Shown here piece after piece: positions 15,918 through 25,286 of a DNA stretch of 55,920 nucleotides (the stretch's first letter is position 1; each line of letters starts with the position of its first letter). The notes beneath the pieces are model-generated. The model was not told the origin of the DNA. It made no database searches and worked only from the letters and a program-made list of their open reading frames with translations. The DNA is taken from the IMG/VR virus record IMGVR_UViG_3300003324_000282, positions 1-55,920 of that record. One strand, given 5' to 3'. Source of the DNA: a virus. The translations under genes were made by a program, and so were the position numbers.

Positions 15918-17611
15918 TGGCAGACGTAGGCGCACGAATGCTACAAAGGCGCGGTTCTGCTGCTGAGTGGGCCGCAACTAATCCAATTCTTGGTGATGGC
16001 GAAATTGGATATGATCGCGATACAGGACAGATTCGTCTTGGTAATGGTACTGAAGTATGGAACGATCTACCTCGTATTATTAATTCTGATGGTGGTACCT
16101 TTGATGGTGAAGTGGATTTTAATGCAAATATTGGTCTTAAACTAGGTCATGGAGTACGATTTTATTCTCCGGATAACGAAGCCTGGGCAACACTTAATTG
16201 GGATGTTTTAACCCAAAACGGTATTGCTTCAAATTATCCACTTAGAGTTACTGGTAATATCACTGTAGATCGTGCCAATTCTGGTGGAAATACTGTATCG
16301 GTTTCCAAAATTGGCATTGGTTCTTGGGGTGTACTTCAAGACCGAAATGTATCGGGTGATACTACTGGATCCGAATCTTATCGTTCTATGTGGTTGTATA
16401 ATTCATATATAAGTGATATGCCAACAAATACATATCAACAATTTAATCCATGGGGCGAAAAGTTTAAAATTGAGTTAGGAAATGGTAAAGTTTCTATTGG
16501 TTGGCGAGCAGCTGCTGCCGGTGAAAATGATGTTTGGAATGATGGCGGTTGGAGTGAGCCATTTAAAGTTAGTAAAGATGGATCAGTCGAATTACGTGGC
16601 GTTGGTTCCGGTATTGTTCTTCATGGTCGTGATAACGATACCCAGTCGTGGGTTTGGTGGGTCAACGCAAATGTAACTCGTCTATTTTCTAATACTGGTA
16701 ATGTAGATGCATTTATGTTAGATGCCACTGGTCGAGGAATATTTAGAGCTGCAGTAGTAGCTGGTGATCCTGCTACTTCCGGCCAAGTGGTTCTTCATGG
16801 TGGCGATGGCGCTCACTCTGGTTACGTAGAATTTTGGCAACCTAATGGCAACCGTGCTGGTTATATTGGTTATGCACCAAATGGTGCATCCAGTGATCAA
16901 GGACAATTTCTTTATCAAGCTGGACTACATAATTTTGCTGGTCCCGTTAATATGTCTTCTGAACTGGGTATTTATAATGTTCCAATAGTTATTTATTCCA
17001 GTTCCAGTGTTCTTAAAGGCCGCATTACGGTAACCGATATTGCACAATATTTTCAGGTTGCTGATGAACTTCGTATTACGGCACCATTTACCGATACATG
17101 GATGCCACTAAAAGCTGGAGCGGTATACGATAACAATGCTCGAGTATATTCACCTAACAATCCGGCTCCTGGCGATACTCTTACTGCATTCTTAATTGAT
17201 GCTAAGGGTGATCTGATTGTTGGCACAGCTGATAATGCCGCTGCTCGTCTAGCTCGTGGAACAACAGGTCAGGTTCTTGCTGTTCAAGCAGATGGATCAC
17301 TTGGCTGGCAAGCTGGTGGAGGAGGAGCTGTGATTAACCAAACAATTCGAGGGACTGTAACACTAGGAACCACACAATTGGTAATGTCGCCAAGTCTATA
17401 TGGTTCTGCTGTTACTATTCCATCTGTAAATATGGCTAAATCACAATTACGGAATAATGGTTTTAGAACTGCGCAATCATTTACTACTACAACAGGTCCA
17501 TCCAGAAGCTTTGTTACAATGGAAATACATGATCCAATAACGCTTTGGGTTGGAACTTCAGATTCAGGTAGTGCTACATCAGCTGTATATGAAATTACGG
17601 AGTGGACATGA
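15917..17611 (+). CDS. Tail fibre / minor tail protein with Mtd-N-like head
   Basis: This 564-residue protein opens with LQRRGSAAEWAATNP, GEIGYDRDTGQIRLGNG and WNDLPR, the same head domain as the fibre at 3307. The long middle is beta-rich and Gly/Asn-rich, with SSDQGQFLYQAG near residue 330. It continues with LIDAKGDLIVGTADNAAARLARG, a segment common in fibre shafts, and a compact C-terminal domain. A fibre gene between tail tube and tape measure is unusual and implies late insertion or a tail-tube decoration. Confidence 0.75.
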   Translation: MADVGARMLQRRGSAAEWAATNPILGDGEIGYDRDTGQIRLGNGTEVWNDLPRIINSDGGTFDGEVDFNANIGLKLGHGVRFYSPDNEAWATLNWDVLTQNGIASNYPLRVTGNITVDRANSGGNTVSVSKIGIGSWGVLQDRNVSGDTTGSESYRSMWLYNSYISDMPTNTYQQFNPWGEKFKIELGNGKVSIGWRAAAAGENDVWNDGGWSEPFKVSKDGSVELRGVGSGIVLHGRDNDTQSWVWWVNANVTRLFSNTGNVDAFMLDATGRGIFRAAVVAGDPATSGQVVLHGGDGAHSGYVEFWQPNGNRAGYIGYAPNGASSDQGQFLYQAGLHNFAGPVNMSSELGIYNVPIVIYSSSSVLKGRITVTDIAQYFQVADELRITAPFTDTWMPLKAGAVYDNNARVYSPNNPAPGDTLTAFLIDAKGDLIVGTADNAAARLARGTTGQVLAVQADGSLGWQAGGGGAVINQTIRGTVTLGTTQLVMSPSLYGSAVTIPSVNMAKSQLRNNGFRTAQSFTTTTGPSRSFVTMEIHDPITLWVGTSDSGSATSAVYEITEWT

Positions 17612-17979
17612 TCACAACTTTTGTTGAATATGATGAGTCTGGTGAAATTTTTCACGTTTGTCAGATTGATACGACAGAGGGTCCTGGAATTATCCCACCA
17701 CCTTTTGATGCATCAGACAAAGAAAAGAAGGCACATTCTGTTCGCGTTCAAATGGCAATTCAAGCTCGAGTAGATCAAACCAAAGCTGAATTGAATACAC
17801 ATCGACAAGCAGGTAAACGTTTATTAGTCGTTCCAGATAATGCAGAAGTACCAAGCCGTGGTATATTTAGAGTAGATCATGCACAAGGAAAAATTATTAA
17901 GAGAACTTCTAACGAATTGGCTAATTGGCGAGCCGCTGAAGAAGCAAAAATTAATTCTCAAAATCCTAATAAACCATAA
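17608..17979 (+). CDS. Unknown protein downstream of the fibre
   Basis: This 123-residue protein overlaps the fibre stop (ATGA). It has a beta-rich N-terminus (TTFVEYDESGEIFHVCQID), a charged helical middle (residues 50-80) and a C-terminus with GIFRVDHAQGKIIKRT. It resembles small proteins beside fibre genes that may act as chaperones or link subunits. I cannot assign it to a named family. Confidence 0.65.
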   Translation: MITTFVEYDESGEIFHVCQIDTTEGPGIIPPPFDASDKEKKAHSVRVQMAIQARVDQTKAELNTHRQAGKRLLVVPDNAEVPSRGIFRVDHAQGKIIKRTSNELANWRAAEEAKINSQNPNKP

Positions 17980-17988
17980 GGGGTCATC

Positions 17989-18213
17989 ATGGGTAAAATG
18001 GTAGTGACTGCAACTAATGCAATTCCAAAAAGTTCAACGGCAAATGTGGCCCTAGTTGAAGTCGTAAATGAAGATGATCAAAATTCTACTAATATGATCC
18101 CTACACCAAGAAATGTATCTACTATTAATTTGGTTATTCCTATTGAAAATATTGATCAGTATTTAGTTGGTACTGAATGGAACATGACACTTTCAAAGGT
18201 GACTTCTGTATGA
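17989..18213 (+). CDS. Small unknown protein in the tail-fibre cluster
   Basis: This 74-residue protein is beta-rich, without cysteine or membrane segment (VVTATNAIPKSS, VALVEVVNEDD, TINLVIPIENIDQYLVGTEW). AGGGGTCATC precedes ATG. It is translationally coupled to the next gene through an ATGA overlap. Function unknown. Confidence 0.6.
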   Translation: MGKMVVTATNAIPKSSTANVALVEVVNEDDQNSTNMIPTPRNVSTINLVIPIENIDQYLVGTEWNMTLSKVTSV

Positions 18214-18473
18214 ATAACATAGATGAAAAAGATGAATCTTCGACAGTAACTAAAATTAGTCAAACTGCTGTTCTTGAAGTACTAACTAATAAGCTTGAAA
18301 AGAAAATTCTAGATTATAATTTACTTGATCGACACAATACGATATTGGAAGCAATCATTATGGATCGTGATGCCGAAATTTCTGATCTTAAGAAAACTAT
18401 TGCTGAATTGAAGGGTGAATCTATTGGTGAGTTAGATTCAAATAATGAAGAAAAGATTCTAGTTGAATCATAA
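18210..18473 (+). CDS. Small coiled-coil protein
   Basis: This 87-residue acidic protein is dominated by a predicted coiled coil (about residues 25-70, with EVLTNKLEKKILD and ISDLKKTIAELKG). ATG 18210 overlaps the previous stop and is preferred over the upstream in-frame start at 18177. It sits just before the tail completion and tape measure genes, so a tail or fibre assembly role is possible. Confidence 0.6.
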   Translation: MNNIDEKDESSTVTKISQTAVLEVLTNKLEKKILDYNLLDRHNTILEAIIMDRDAEISDLKKTIAELKGESIGELDSNNEEKILVES

Positions 18474-18488
18474 TGATTAGGAGCCAAG

Positions 18489-18872
18489 ATGGGAATGATT
18501 TCATTCAGATCTCGTGGCTCCACTCAACATATGGAGTCGTTTCTTCGACGAATGCAAACACTTGATATTCGCAGCATTGTTGAACCCTATGCACAGCAAG
18601 GTGTTGAAGCGCTGCGGGCTGCTACTCCAGTAGATTCGGGGTTGGCAGCTCAGTCATGGGGTTATGAAATTGAATCAAATCGAAGTGGTGTTACTATCGC
18701 ATGGACGAACAGCGATATCGAGAATGGTTTCCATGTTGCCGTCATGCTTCAGTACGGTTATGGGACAGGTACAGGCGGATATGTTCAAGGTCGTGATTAT
18801 ATTAATCCGGCCATCAAACCTATATTTGACCAGATAGCCGACGCAGTATGGAAGGTGGTGACCATGTCATGA
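18489..18872 (+). CDS. HK97 gp10-like tail component
   Basis: This 127-residue protein has the gp10-like pattern: ALRAATPVDSGLAAQSWGYEI, then a beta region with WTNSD, then HVAVMLQYGYGTGTGGYVQGRDYINPAI and a final helix FDQIADAVWKVV. Such proteins help join head and tail. Here it lies immediately before the tape measure instead of beside the head-closure genes. It overlaps the tape measure by four bases. Confidence 0.7.
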   Translation: MGMISFRSRGSTQHMESFLRRMQTLDIRSIVEPYAQQGVEALRAATPVDSGLAAQSWGYEIESNRSGVTIAWTNSDIENGFHVAVMLQYGYGTGTGGYVQGRDYINPAIKPIFDQIADAVWKVVTMS

Positions 18873-21800
18873 GCAGCATTGATGAGAGAGTTGTTGAAGC
18901 TAAGTTTGATAATTCTCAGTTTCAACGCAACATCAAATCTACTCAAGATAGCTTGGATAATTTCAAGAAAAGCTTGAACATGGATGGTGCCACCAGAGGC
19001 ATATCGGGATTAGCTTCTGCTGCGTCTACTGTAGCTAACCGTTTCAACGTCATGCGGGTTGCAGCATACACCGCAGTGGCTACAATTGCGCATCAACTTA
19101 CCATTGCTGGCGAAAATCTGGTTAGATCGTTTACTGTTGGACCACTTATCGATGGTCTACATGAGTATGAAACTCAGCTTAATTCAGTTCAGACGATTCT
19201 TGCTAATACTCAGTGGGAACATAAAAATCTTGATGATGTTAACAAGGCTCTCAATGAGCTGAATCATTACTCGGATAAAACGATTTACAACTTCACCGAG
19301 ATGGCTCGAAACATTGGTACATTCACCGCGGCTGGCGTTGGTCTGGATAAGTCAGTAGCATCTATTAAGGGCATTGCAAACCTTGCTGCTGTTTCTGGTT
19401 CTAATTCTCAGCAAGCGTCCACCGCAATGTACCAGCTTTCTCAAGCTATCTCATCTGGTACCGTTAAGTTGATGGACTGGAATTCAGTTGTCAATGCTGG
19501 CATGGGTGGTAAGGTTTTCCAAGATTCACTTAAAGAGACCGCTCGAGTACATGGTGTCAAAATTGATGAGATGATCAAGAAGGAGGGTAGTTTCCGTAAT
19601 ACTCTCCAGAACGGATGGCTTACATCAAAGATTCTAACTGAGACGCTTAGTAAGTTCACCGGCGATCTGTCTCGCAGTCAGCTCAAGCAGATGGGTTATA
19701 CTGAGAAGCAAATCGACGGCATCATTAAGATGGGTAAGACGGCAACCGATGCCGCTACCAAGGTCAAGACCTTTACCCAGCTTATGGGGACGCTTAGAGA
19801 AGCTGCTGGCTCCGGTTGGGCCAAGACCTGGCAACTTATTATTGGTAACTTCAATCAGGCAAAGCATGTCTGGACTGATGTTTCAAATGTTCTTGGTGGC
19901 ATGATTCAGTCTTCAGCCAAGGCACGAAATAACATGCTTAAAGATTGGGCTGCACTTGGCGGCCGTAAAGCCTTGATTGATGGCATCTCCAATGCTTTTC
20001 ATGCTTTGATGTCGGTGTTGGATCCAATTAGAGATGCATTTCGAGAGATCTTCCCTAGGACAACTGGTGCTCAGCTTGCTGAGATGACAAAGAGCTTCCG
20101 CGATCTGATGGAAAACTTCAAAATAGGAGCAGATACTGCGGACAAGCTTAAGCGTACCTTTGCTGGTGTATTTGCAGTATTTGACATTGGTTGGCAGGTT
20201 ATCAAAGCTGTTGCACATTTCATTGGAGAACTTATCGGTGCCTTCGCAAAAAGCTCCGGAGGACAAATCCTGGAATTCACCGGAAGTATTGGTGATATGC
20301 TTGTTGCATTGGACAATGCTATCAAGAAAGGTCAAGGTCTTACCAAATTCTTTGATGGTTTGGCAAACATGCTTAAACCAATCGTTGCAACATTGGGTAT
20401 TACTAGAATTGCATTAGTTGACATTTTTACTGGTGTGGCAACAGGTGTCAATCAAGCTGCCGGTATTATTCCACGTTTTCTTCATACTCTTGGTAACATG
20501 ATCGATAAGATTCGTGAGTTCTTTAACGGTATGTTCCAAGGTGTGGACTTCGACAATGTCTTGAATCTTTTAAATGCTGGACTATTCACTGGCGTTCTGC
20601 TATTGATACGTAAATTTATCAATCACCTGACTCGAGATAAAGGTCCAGGTCTGATTGAACGTGTTATCAATCGAATTACTCAGCCATTTGAAGATTTAAC
20701 CGCGACACTTCAGAAGATGCAGGCAGCATTACAGGTTGCCACACTTATTCAACTAGCTATTGCAGTTGGTGTTCTTACTGCATCAGTCTTTACACTGTCA
20801 AAGATCAATGCCAAGGATCTATCTAAGTCACTTGCTGCTATTGGCGGTATGTTCGCTGAACTTATGGGCGCTCTATTCTTGTTCAACAAGGTTGGTGGCG
20901 CTAAAGGTCTGTTCACAACCGCTAGTGGTCTTATTCTACTGGCAACCGCTATTAGAGTGCTGGTATCTTCAGTCAAGGCATTATCTGAACTCAGTTGGGG
21001 TCAACTGGCTAAGGGTATTACTGGAGTAACTGCTCTGATCGGTGGATTGATTCTAGCAACTAGGGGTATCGGTAGTAATGCTGCAGGCATGATTCGTGCT
21101 GGTGCCGGACTTATCCTTTTGTCCACAGCGATCAAGGTTCTTGTCAGTGCAGTATCTGACATGGCTGAACTTAGCTGGGGTCAGATGGCTAAGGGTCTGA
21201 CCGGTGTAGCAGCAATGTTGACTGCTCTTGCGTTATTTACCAAGTTTGGTGACACTAATGCCGGTGGGATTTTGCAGGGTGCTGGATTAATTCTCCTTGC
21301 TACTGGAATTAAAGTCTTAGCGAGCGCTGCAACTGACTTTGCCAAACTTAGCTGGGGTCAGATGGCTAAGGGTCTTACTAGTATCTCTGCAATTCTAGTT
21401 GCGTTCAGCTTATTCTCTAAAACTGTGGGTAATCCAGTTTCTTTGGTTGCATCAGGTGCAGCTTTGGTAATGATTTCTGGCTCTATGGTTGTGTTGGCCA
21501 AGGCTATGGATCTATTTTCCAGGTTGGGCTGGGGTCAGATGACTAAGGGTCTGGTCTCAATGGCTGGTGCACTTGCCATTATTACTGTTGCTCTGAATGC
21601 AATGCCTATTACTTCTGCACTTTCTGCTGCTGCATTAGTTGGTATTTCTGTTGCTTTAACTGTGCTTGCGGGTGCACTGAAGGTAATGGGTGATATGAGT
21701 TGGGAGTCTATTGCTAAGGGTTTGATTACTCTTGCTGGCGCTCTTGTTATTATCGCACAAGCGATGCTCGAGATGGAGTTCGCTCTCCCAGGTGCTGCTG

Positions 21801-24445
21801 CATTGTTAGTTGTGTCTGCAGCATTGGTACCTCTTACTGCCGTACTCAAGACGCTTGGCAGTATGGGGTGGGAGAATATTCTCAAGGGACTGGTTGCATT
21901 AGCTGGTGCACTTACTGTTATCGGTGTAGCAGCCCTATTGCTTACCCCAGTTATTCCATCATTGTTCAGTTTGGCTGGGGCTATTACTCTACTAGGTGTT
22001 GGCTTTGCTGCAATCGGAGCCGCGGTATATTTGTTTGCCAGTGGTTTGCAGATTCTAGCTTTATCCGGTGCAGCAGCTGGATCAGCTATCAAGTTGCTGG
22101 TTGAAGATATTGTCAGTCTTCTACCCTATATGGCAAGGGCCGTTGGTACCACATTGGTTCAGCTGTCGCAGGCCATTGTCAAAGCCATGCCGAACTTGAT
22201 TGTGGCAACAATTGCACTTATTGATGGCATGTTGGTTGTTATCAACCGTGAAGGTCCGAAAATCATCAAGACTTTCACCAAGATGATTCTTGAATTGGTA
22301 GATGAGCTGGTTAAGGCTATTCCAAAGATAGCTGCAGCAGCGCTCAAGTTAATGATCGGTATTGTTGAGGCTGTGGATAGGAAAGCACCCACAGTTGTCG
22401 ACAAGATTACACAGATGATTGTCGATATTCTCCATGCAATGGCTCGTAACATGCCAAAGATTGTTGCGGCGGGTACAGAACTTATTGTCTCCTTCCTTGA
22501 AGGTATTGCTGCTCATATGGGCAGAATTGTCAAGGCAGGCGCCGATATTATCATCGCATGGATTCAAGGTATTTCCAAACAAGGTGTTCGTATTGCTAAT
22601 GCTGCCATGGATGCAGTCATTGACTTCGCTAATGGTTTGGCAGATGCAATCGAGAACCATATTGGTGAGTTCCGTGATGCTGGCATGCATCTTGCCTTTG
22701 CAATTGTCGATGGTATGACTTTGGGTCTTGCTTCTAAGGCTAAGTCGGTAGTTGACAAAGCTAAGGGAATTGCTAGTGGTGCATTAAATGGAGCTAAAAA
22801 GATTCTTGGTGTTTTCTCACCATCCAGAGCATTCCATGAGGTTGGTAAGCAATCAGCAATTGGTTTTGCACTGGGTATTGATGATTATGCCAAACTTTCT
22901 GAAGCTGCTTCCAAGAAAATGGCAAATGATGCACTTCAGGGAGCATCTAAAGAGTTTAAGGACGCAGTTAAGTATGTTCTTTTCGATCTGCCGAAGGGTT
23001 TGGTGGGTGGTAAGGACGAGGTCAAACAAACGATTAGTGAAACTCATGATGCCCTTCATGCTGCTGTGCAACAATCACATGAAGACATGCAACAACTTAA
23101 GCAAGATCTACATGAGTTGAAGCAGGGTCGTGACGATGATAGTAAGTCTGTTCGTGATGCTAATCAAGCGGTTGATGATGCAACTAAGAAGTATCATGAC
23201 CTAATAAATGCTAAAAAACAAGACTCAGATGCTATCAAACAAGCTAAGCAAGATATTAGTGATGCCAAAGACAAGTTGAAAGATGCTACACAAGCTCAGA
23301 AGGACCACGAACAAGCTATTAAGGACGATACTGCTGCATTAGAGCATGCTACTGCGGTACATCAACTGGCTAAGGACGCATTTGACCAGTTTAATGCCAA
23401 GATGGATACGCATAAGGCCAAGTTGATTGAACTGAGCAAAGAATACGATGAATACACAGCTAAGATCAATGCGGCTGAACAAGCTCTTCAACAGCAAATT
23501 TCTACTGAACAGAACTACAACGACCAAATTGTTCAGCAGTATAGTTCTTTGCCTGACATCTCAGCTGATACTAGTGTTGAGGATTATACCAACACACTGT
23601 CGGATCAGGTAGACAACACACAAAAGTTTATCGATGATCTGAACACACTTAGAGATCAGTTCAGTCTAAGTGATGACATGTACAAAGAACTCTTGGCTAA
23701 GGGACCAGCGATTCTACCATTTGTAGAACAGTTGTTGTCGGGTGGGCAAGCGGCTGTTGATACGTTGAATAACTTGACAGCTCAGCTGGATACCGAAGCC
23801 AAGACTCTTGGTGACACAGCATCCAAGTCACTTTACCAAGCTGGTGTCGATGCTGCACAGGGTCTGCTTGATGGTCTCAAGAAAGATCAAAATAGGATCG
23901 AAAAGCAGATGGAACACATTGCTGAGGTTATTGCCAAGGCAATCCGTAAGGCTTTGAAGATCAAGTCTCCGTCACAAGTTATGTTGGAAATTGGTCAATA
24001 CGTGGGCCAGGGTCTTGTTGATGGTATGCATTCTATGGAGGGCGACATCGACAAGCAAGGTAACAAGTTGGTGCAGAAGATGAATGCTTATATTAAGCAA
24101 CTTACCGACATGTTAGCTCAAGCAGAAGCCATTACGCCGACAATCACACCGGTATTGGATCTATCTAAGGTTCAGAAGGATGCTGCAAAGATCAGTAGTA
24201 TTGTAGCAAGCCCAATTACAGTATCAACAGCATATTCTAGTGCGAGTCAAGCTGCTGCTGGAGTTAATGCTAATCGAGCCGGAGTGGCTAGTGTAGATGT
24301 GAAACCAGTTGGTACTGTGGTTAGGGATGTTACCTTTATTCAAAACAATACATCTCCGAAGGCTTTGTCATCAGCTGAAATTTATCGAAACACCAATAAT
24401 CAAATTTCACAAGCGAAGGGAGCTCTGGCTAAGAATGTTGCTTAG
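18869..24445 (+). CDS. Tape measure protein
   Basis: This 1,858-residue protein sets tail length. The N-terminal part is helical with the common tape-measure segment (YETQLNSVQTILANT, YNFTEMARNIGTFTAAGV, MYQLSQAISSGTVKLMDWNSV). The middle, about 20.7-22.2 kb, holds repeated hydrophobic helices of about 45 residues, each with an ELSWGQMAKGLTG-type signature. The C-terminal third has charged coiled coils around 23.0-23.5 kb and the SPSR/SPSQ motifs near 22.8 and 24.0 kb. Assuming about 1.5 angstrom per residue, the tail would be near 280 nm. ATG 18869 overlaps the previous stop. Confidence 0.95.
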   Translation: MSSIDERVVEAKFDNSQFQRNIKSTQDSLDNFKKSLNMDGATRGISGLASAASTVANRFNVMRVAAYTAVATIAHQLTIAGENLVRSFTVGPLIDGLHEYETQLNSVQTILANTQWEHKNLDDVNKALNELNHYSDKTIYNFTEMARNIGTFTAAGVGLDKSVASIKGIANLAAVSGSNSQQASTAMYQLSQAISSGTVKLMDWNSVVNAGMGGKVFQDSLKETARVHGVKIDEMIKKEGSFRNTLQNGWLTSKILTETLSKFTGDLSRSQLKQMGYTEKQIDGIIKMGKTATDAATKVKTFTQLMGTLREAAGSGWAKTWQLIIGNFNQAKHVWTDVSNVLGGMIQSSAKARNNMLKDWAALGGRKALIDGISNAFHALMSVLDPIRDAFREIFPRTTGAQLAEMTKSFRDLMENFKIGADTADKLKRTFAGVFAVFDIGWQVIKAVAHFIGELIGAFAKSSGGQILEFTGSIGDMLVALDNAIKKGQGLTKFFDGLANMLKPIVATLGITRIALVDIFTGVATGVNQAAGIIPRFLHTLGNMIDKIREFFNGMFQGVDFDNVLNLLNAGLFTGVLLLIRKFINHLTRDKGPGLIERVINRITQPFEDLTATLQKMQAALQVATLIQLAIAVGVLTASVFTLSKINAKDLSKSLAAIGGMFAELMGALFLFNKVGGAKGLFTTASGLILLATAIRVLVSSVKALSELSWGQLAKGITGVTALIGGLILATRGIGSNAAGMIRAGAGLILLSTAIKVLVSAVSDMAELSWGQMAKGLTGVAAMLTALALFTKFGDTNAGGILQGAGLILLATGIKVLASAATDFAKLSWGQMAKGLTSISAILVAFSLFSKTVGNPVSLVASGAALVMISGSMVVLAKAMDLFSRLGWGQMTKGLVSMAGALAIITVALNAMPITSALSAAALVGISVALTVLAGALKVMGDMSWESIAKGLITLAGALVIIAQAMLEMEFALPGAAALLVVSAALVPLTAVLKTLGSMGWENILKGLVALAGALTVIGVAALLLTPVIPSLFSLAGAITLLGVGFAAIGAAVYLFASGLQILALSGAAAGSAIKLLVEDIVSLLPYMARAVGTTLVQLSQAIVKAMPNLIVATIALIDGMLVVINREGPKIIKTFTKMILELVDELVKAIPKIAAAALKLMIGIVEAVDRKAPTVVDKITQMIVDILHAMARNMPKIVAAGTELIVSFLEGIAAHMGRIVKAGADIIIAWIQGISKQGVRIANAAMDAVIDFANGLADAIENHIGEFRDAGMHLAFAIVDGMTLGLASKAKSVVDKAKGIASGALNGAKKILGVFSPSRAFHEVGKQSAIGFALGIDDYAKLSEAASKKMANDALQGASKEFKDAVKYVLFDLPKGLVGGKDEVKQTISETHDALHAAVQQSHEDMQQLKQDLHELKQGRDDDSKSVRDANQAVDDATKKYHDLINAKKQDSDAIKQAKQDISDAKDKLKDATQAQKDHEQAIKDDTAALEHATAVHQLAKDAFDQFNAKMDTHKAKLIELSKEYDEYTAKINAAEQALQQQISTEQNYNDQIVQQYSSLPDISADTSVEDYTNTLSDQVDNTQKFIDDLNTLRDQFSLSDDMYKELLAKGPAILPFVEQLLSGGQAAVDTLNNLTAQLDTEAKTLGDTASKSLYQAGVDAAQGLLDGLKKDQNRIEKQMEHIAEVIAKAIRKALKIKSPSQVMLEIGQYVGQGLVDGMHSMEGDIDKQGNKLVQKMNAYIKQLTDMLAQAEAITPTITPVLDLSKVQKDAAKISSIVASPITVSTAYSSASQAAAGVNANRAGVASVDVKPVGTVVRDVTFIQNNTSPKALSSAEIYRNTNNQISQAKGALAKNVA
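20980..21900 (+). repeat. Degenerate SWGQMAKGL repeats inside the tape measure
   Basis: The signature SWGQ(M/L)AKG or a close variant (GWGQMTKG, SWESIAKG, GWENILKG) recurs about every 45-60 residues, at roughly 20.99, 21.17, 21.35, 21.53, 21.70 and 21.87 kb. Each follows a hydrophobic helix. These may be the membrane-spanning or tube-lining repeats of the protein. Confidence 0.75.
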
Positions 24446-25286
24446 GTCGATTGACGCCATAAATAGTCGGGGCTTCATGTTAGCATTGTCGCTTGAAGAT
24501 ATTTCAGCCGGTTACGTAGTAAAGAAGATTGAGGGTCTAGACCCAGTAAAAGCAACTTTGGTTTCGTCAAGCTTTGCAAATCAGGATGGTGAACAATATC
24601 ATTCTAGTCGTCGAGTTCCTCGAAACATCAAAATTAAGCTGGGTCTAGAACCCGATTATAGTGTTCAGGGTGTAAAAGAACTTCGTGATCAACTATATAA
24701 CTTTTTCATGCCTGAGAATCCTATTACATTAGGGTTCAATTTGTTTGATAAATTTGCAGTTAGTGTGTTTCTTGATGATTTGAAAGTTCAGATTCCCGGA
24801 CGAATTGAGTCCTTTGACTCTGACATGTTTACTCAAGATCCAGAAGTAGATATTTCGATTATGTGTTTTAATCCGGATTTTTTCGACCCCATTCCAGTTG
24901 TGTTTTCGGGTGTCACCGTTGCTGATCTTACTCAAACAATATTGACATATATTGGAACAATTGATACCGGGGTTACTTTTACTTTGACTTTTGATAGAGA
25001 TGTTAATCAGTTTACTATCTATCATCAGCCGCCTGATAATACAATGAAAACTGTTGATGTTGCATATCCATTTCTAGCTGGGGATACTTTTAAGATTACA
25101 AGTATTGTCGGTTCAAAAAGTGTCCGTTTAATCCGAGACGGGGTTGAAACTTCTATTCTTTATGCTCAATCACCCCAATCAGCTTGGCTTGAACTTCAAC
25201 CTGGTGATAACAATCTTAGAGTGTATGCGGAAGGAGCCCCGATACCATACACAATTGAATACACTAACAAGTATGGAGGACTCTAG
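24435..25286 (+). CDS. Distal tail protein (Dit-like)
   Basis: This 283-residue protein follows the tape measure, overlapping its end by about ten bases. The N-terminal domain has the Siphovirus tail-component pattern (KKIEGLDPVKATLVSSSFANQDG, YHSSRRVPRNIKIKLGL). The C-terminal half is beta-rich with FTLTFDRDVNQFTIYHQPPDN. It would form the hexameric hub at the tail tip. ATG 24435 is the most upstream start in frame after the GGGAGC ribosome site; ATG 24477 is an alternative. Confidence 0.8.
   Translation: MLLRSIDAINSRGFMLALSLEDISAGYVVKKIEGLDPVKATLVSSSFANQDGEQYHSSRRVPRNIKIKLGLEPDYSVQGVKELRDQLYNFFMPENPITLGFNLFDKFAVSVFLDDLKVQIPGRIESFDSDMFTQDPEVDISIMCFNPDFFDPIPVVFSGVTVADLTQTILTYIGTIDTGVTFTLTFDRDVNQFTIYHQPPDNTMKTVDVAYPFLAGDTFKITSIVGSKSVRLIRDGVETSILYAQSPQSAWLELQPGDNNLRVYAEGAPIPYTIEYTNKYGGL

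Noticed and set aside
21535-22092. 185-residue minus-strand frame rich in Ala.
   Set aside because: It is the antisense of the hydrophobic tape-measure repeats; composition alone explains it.
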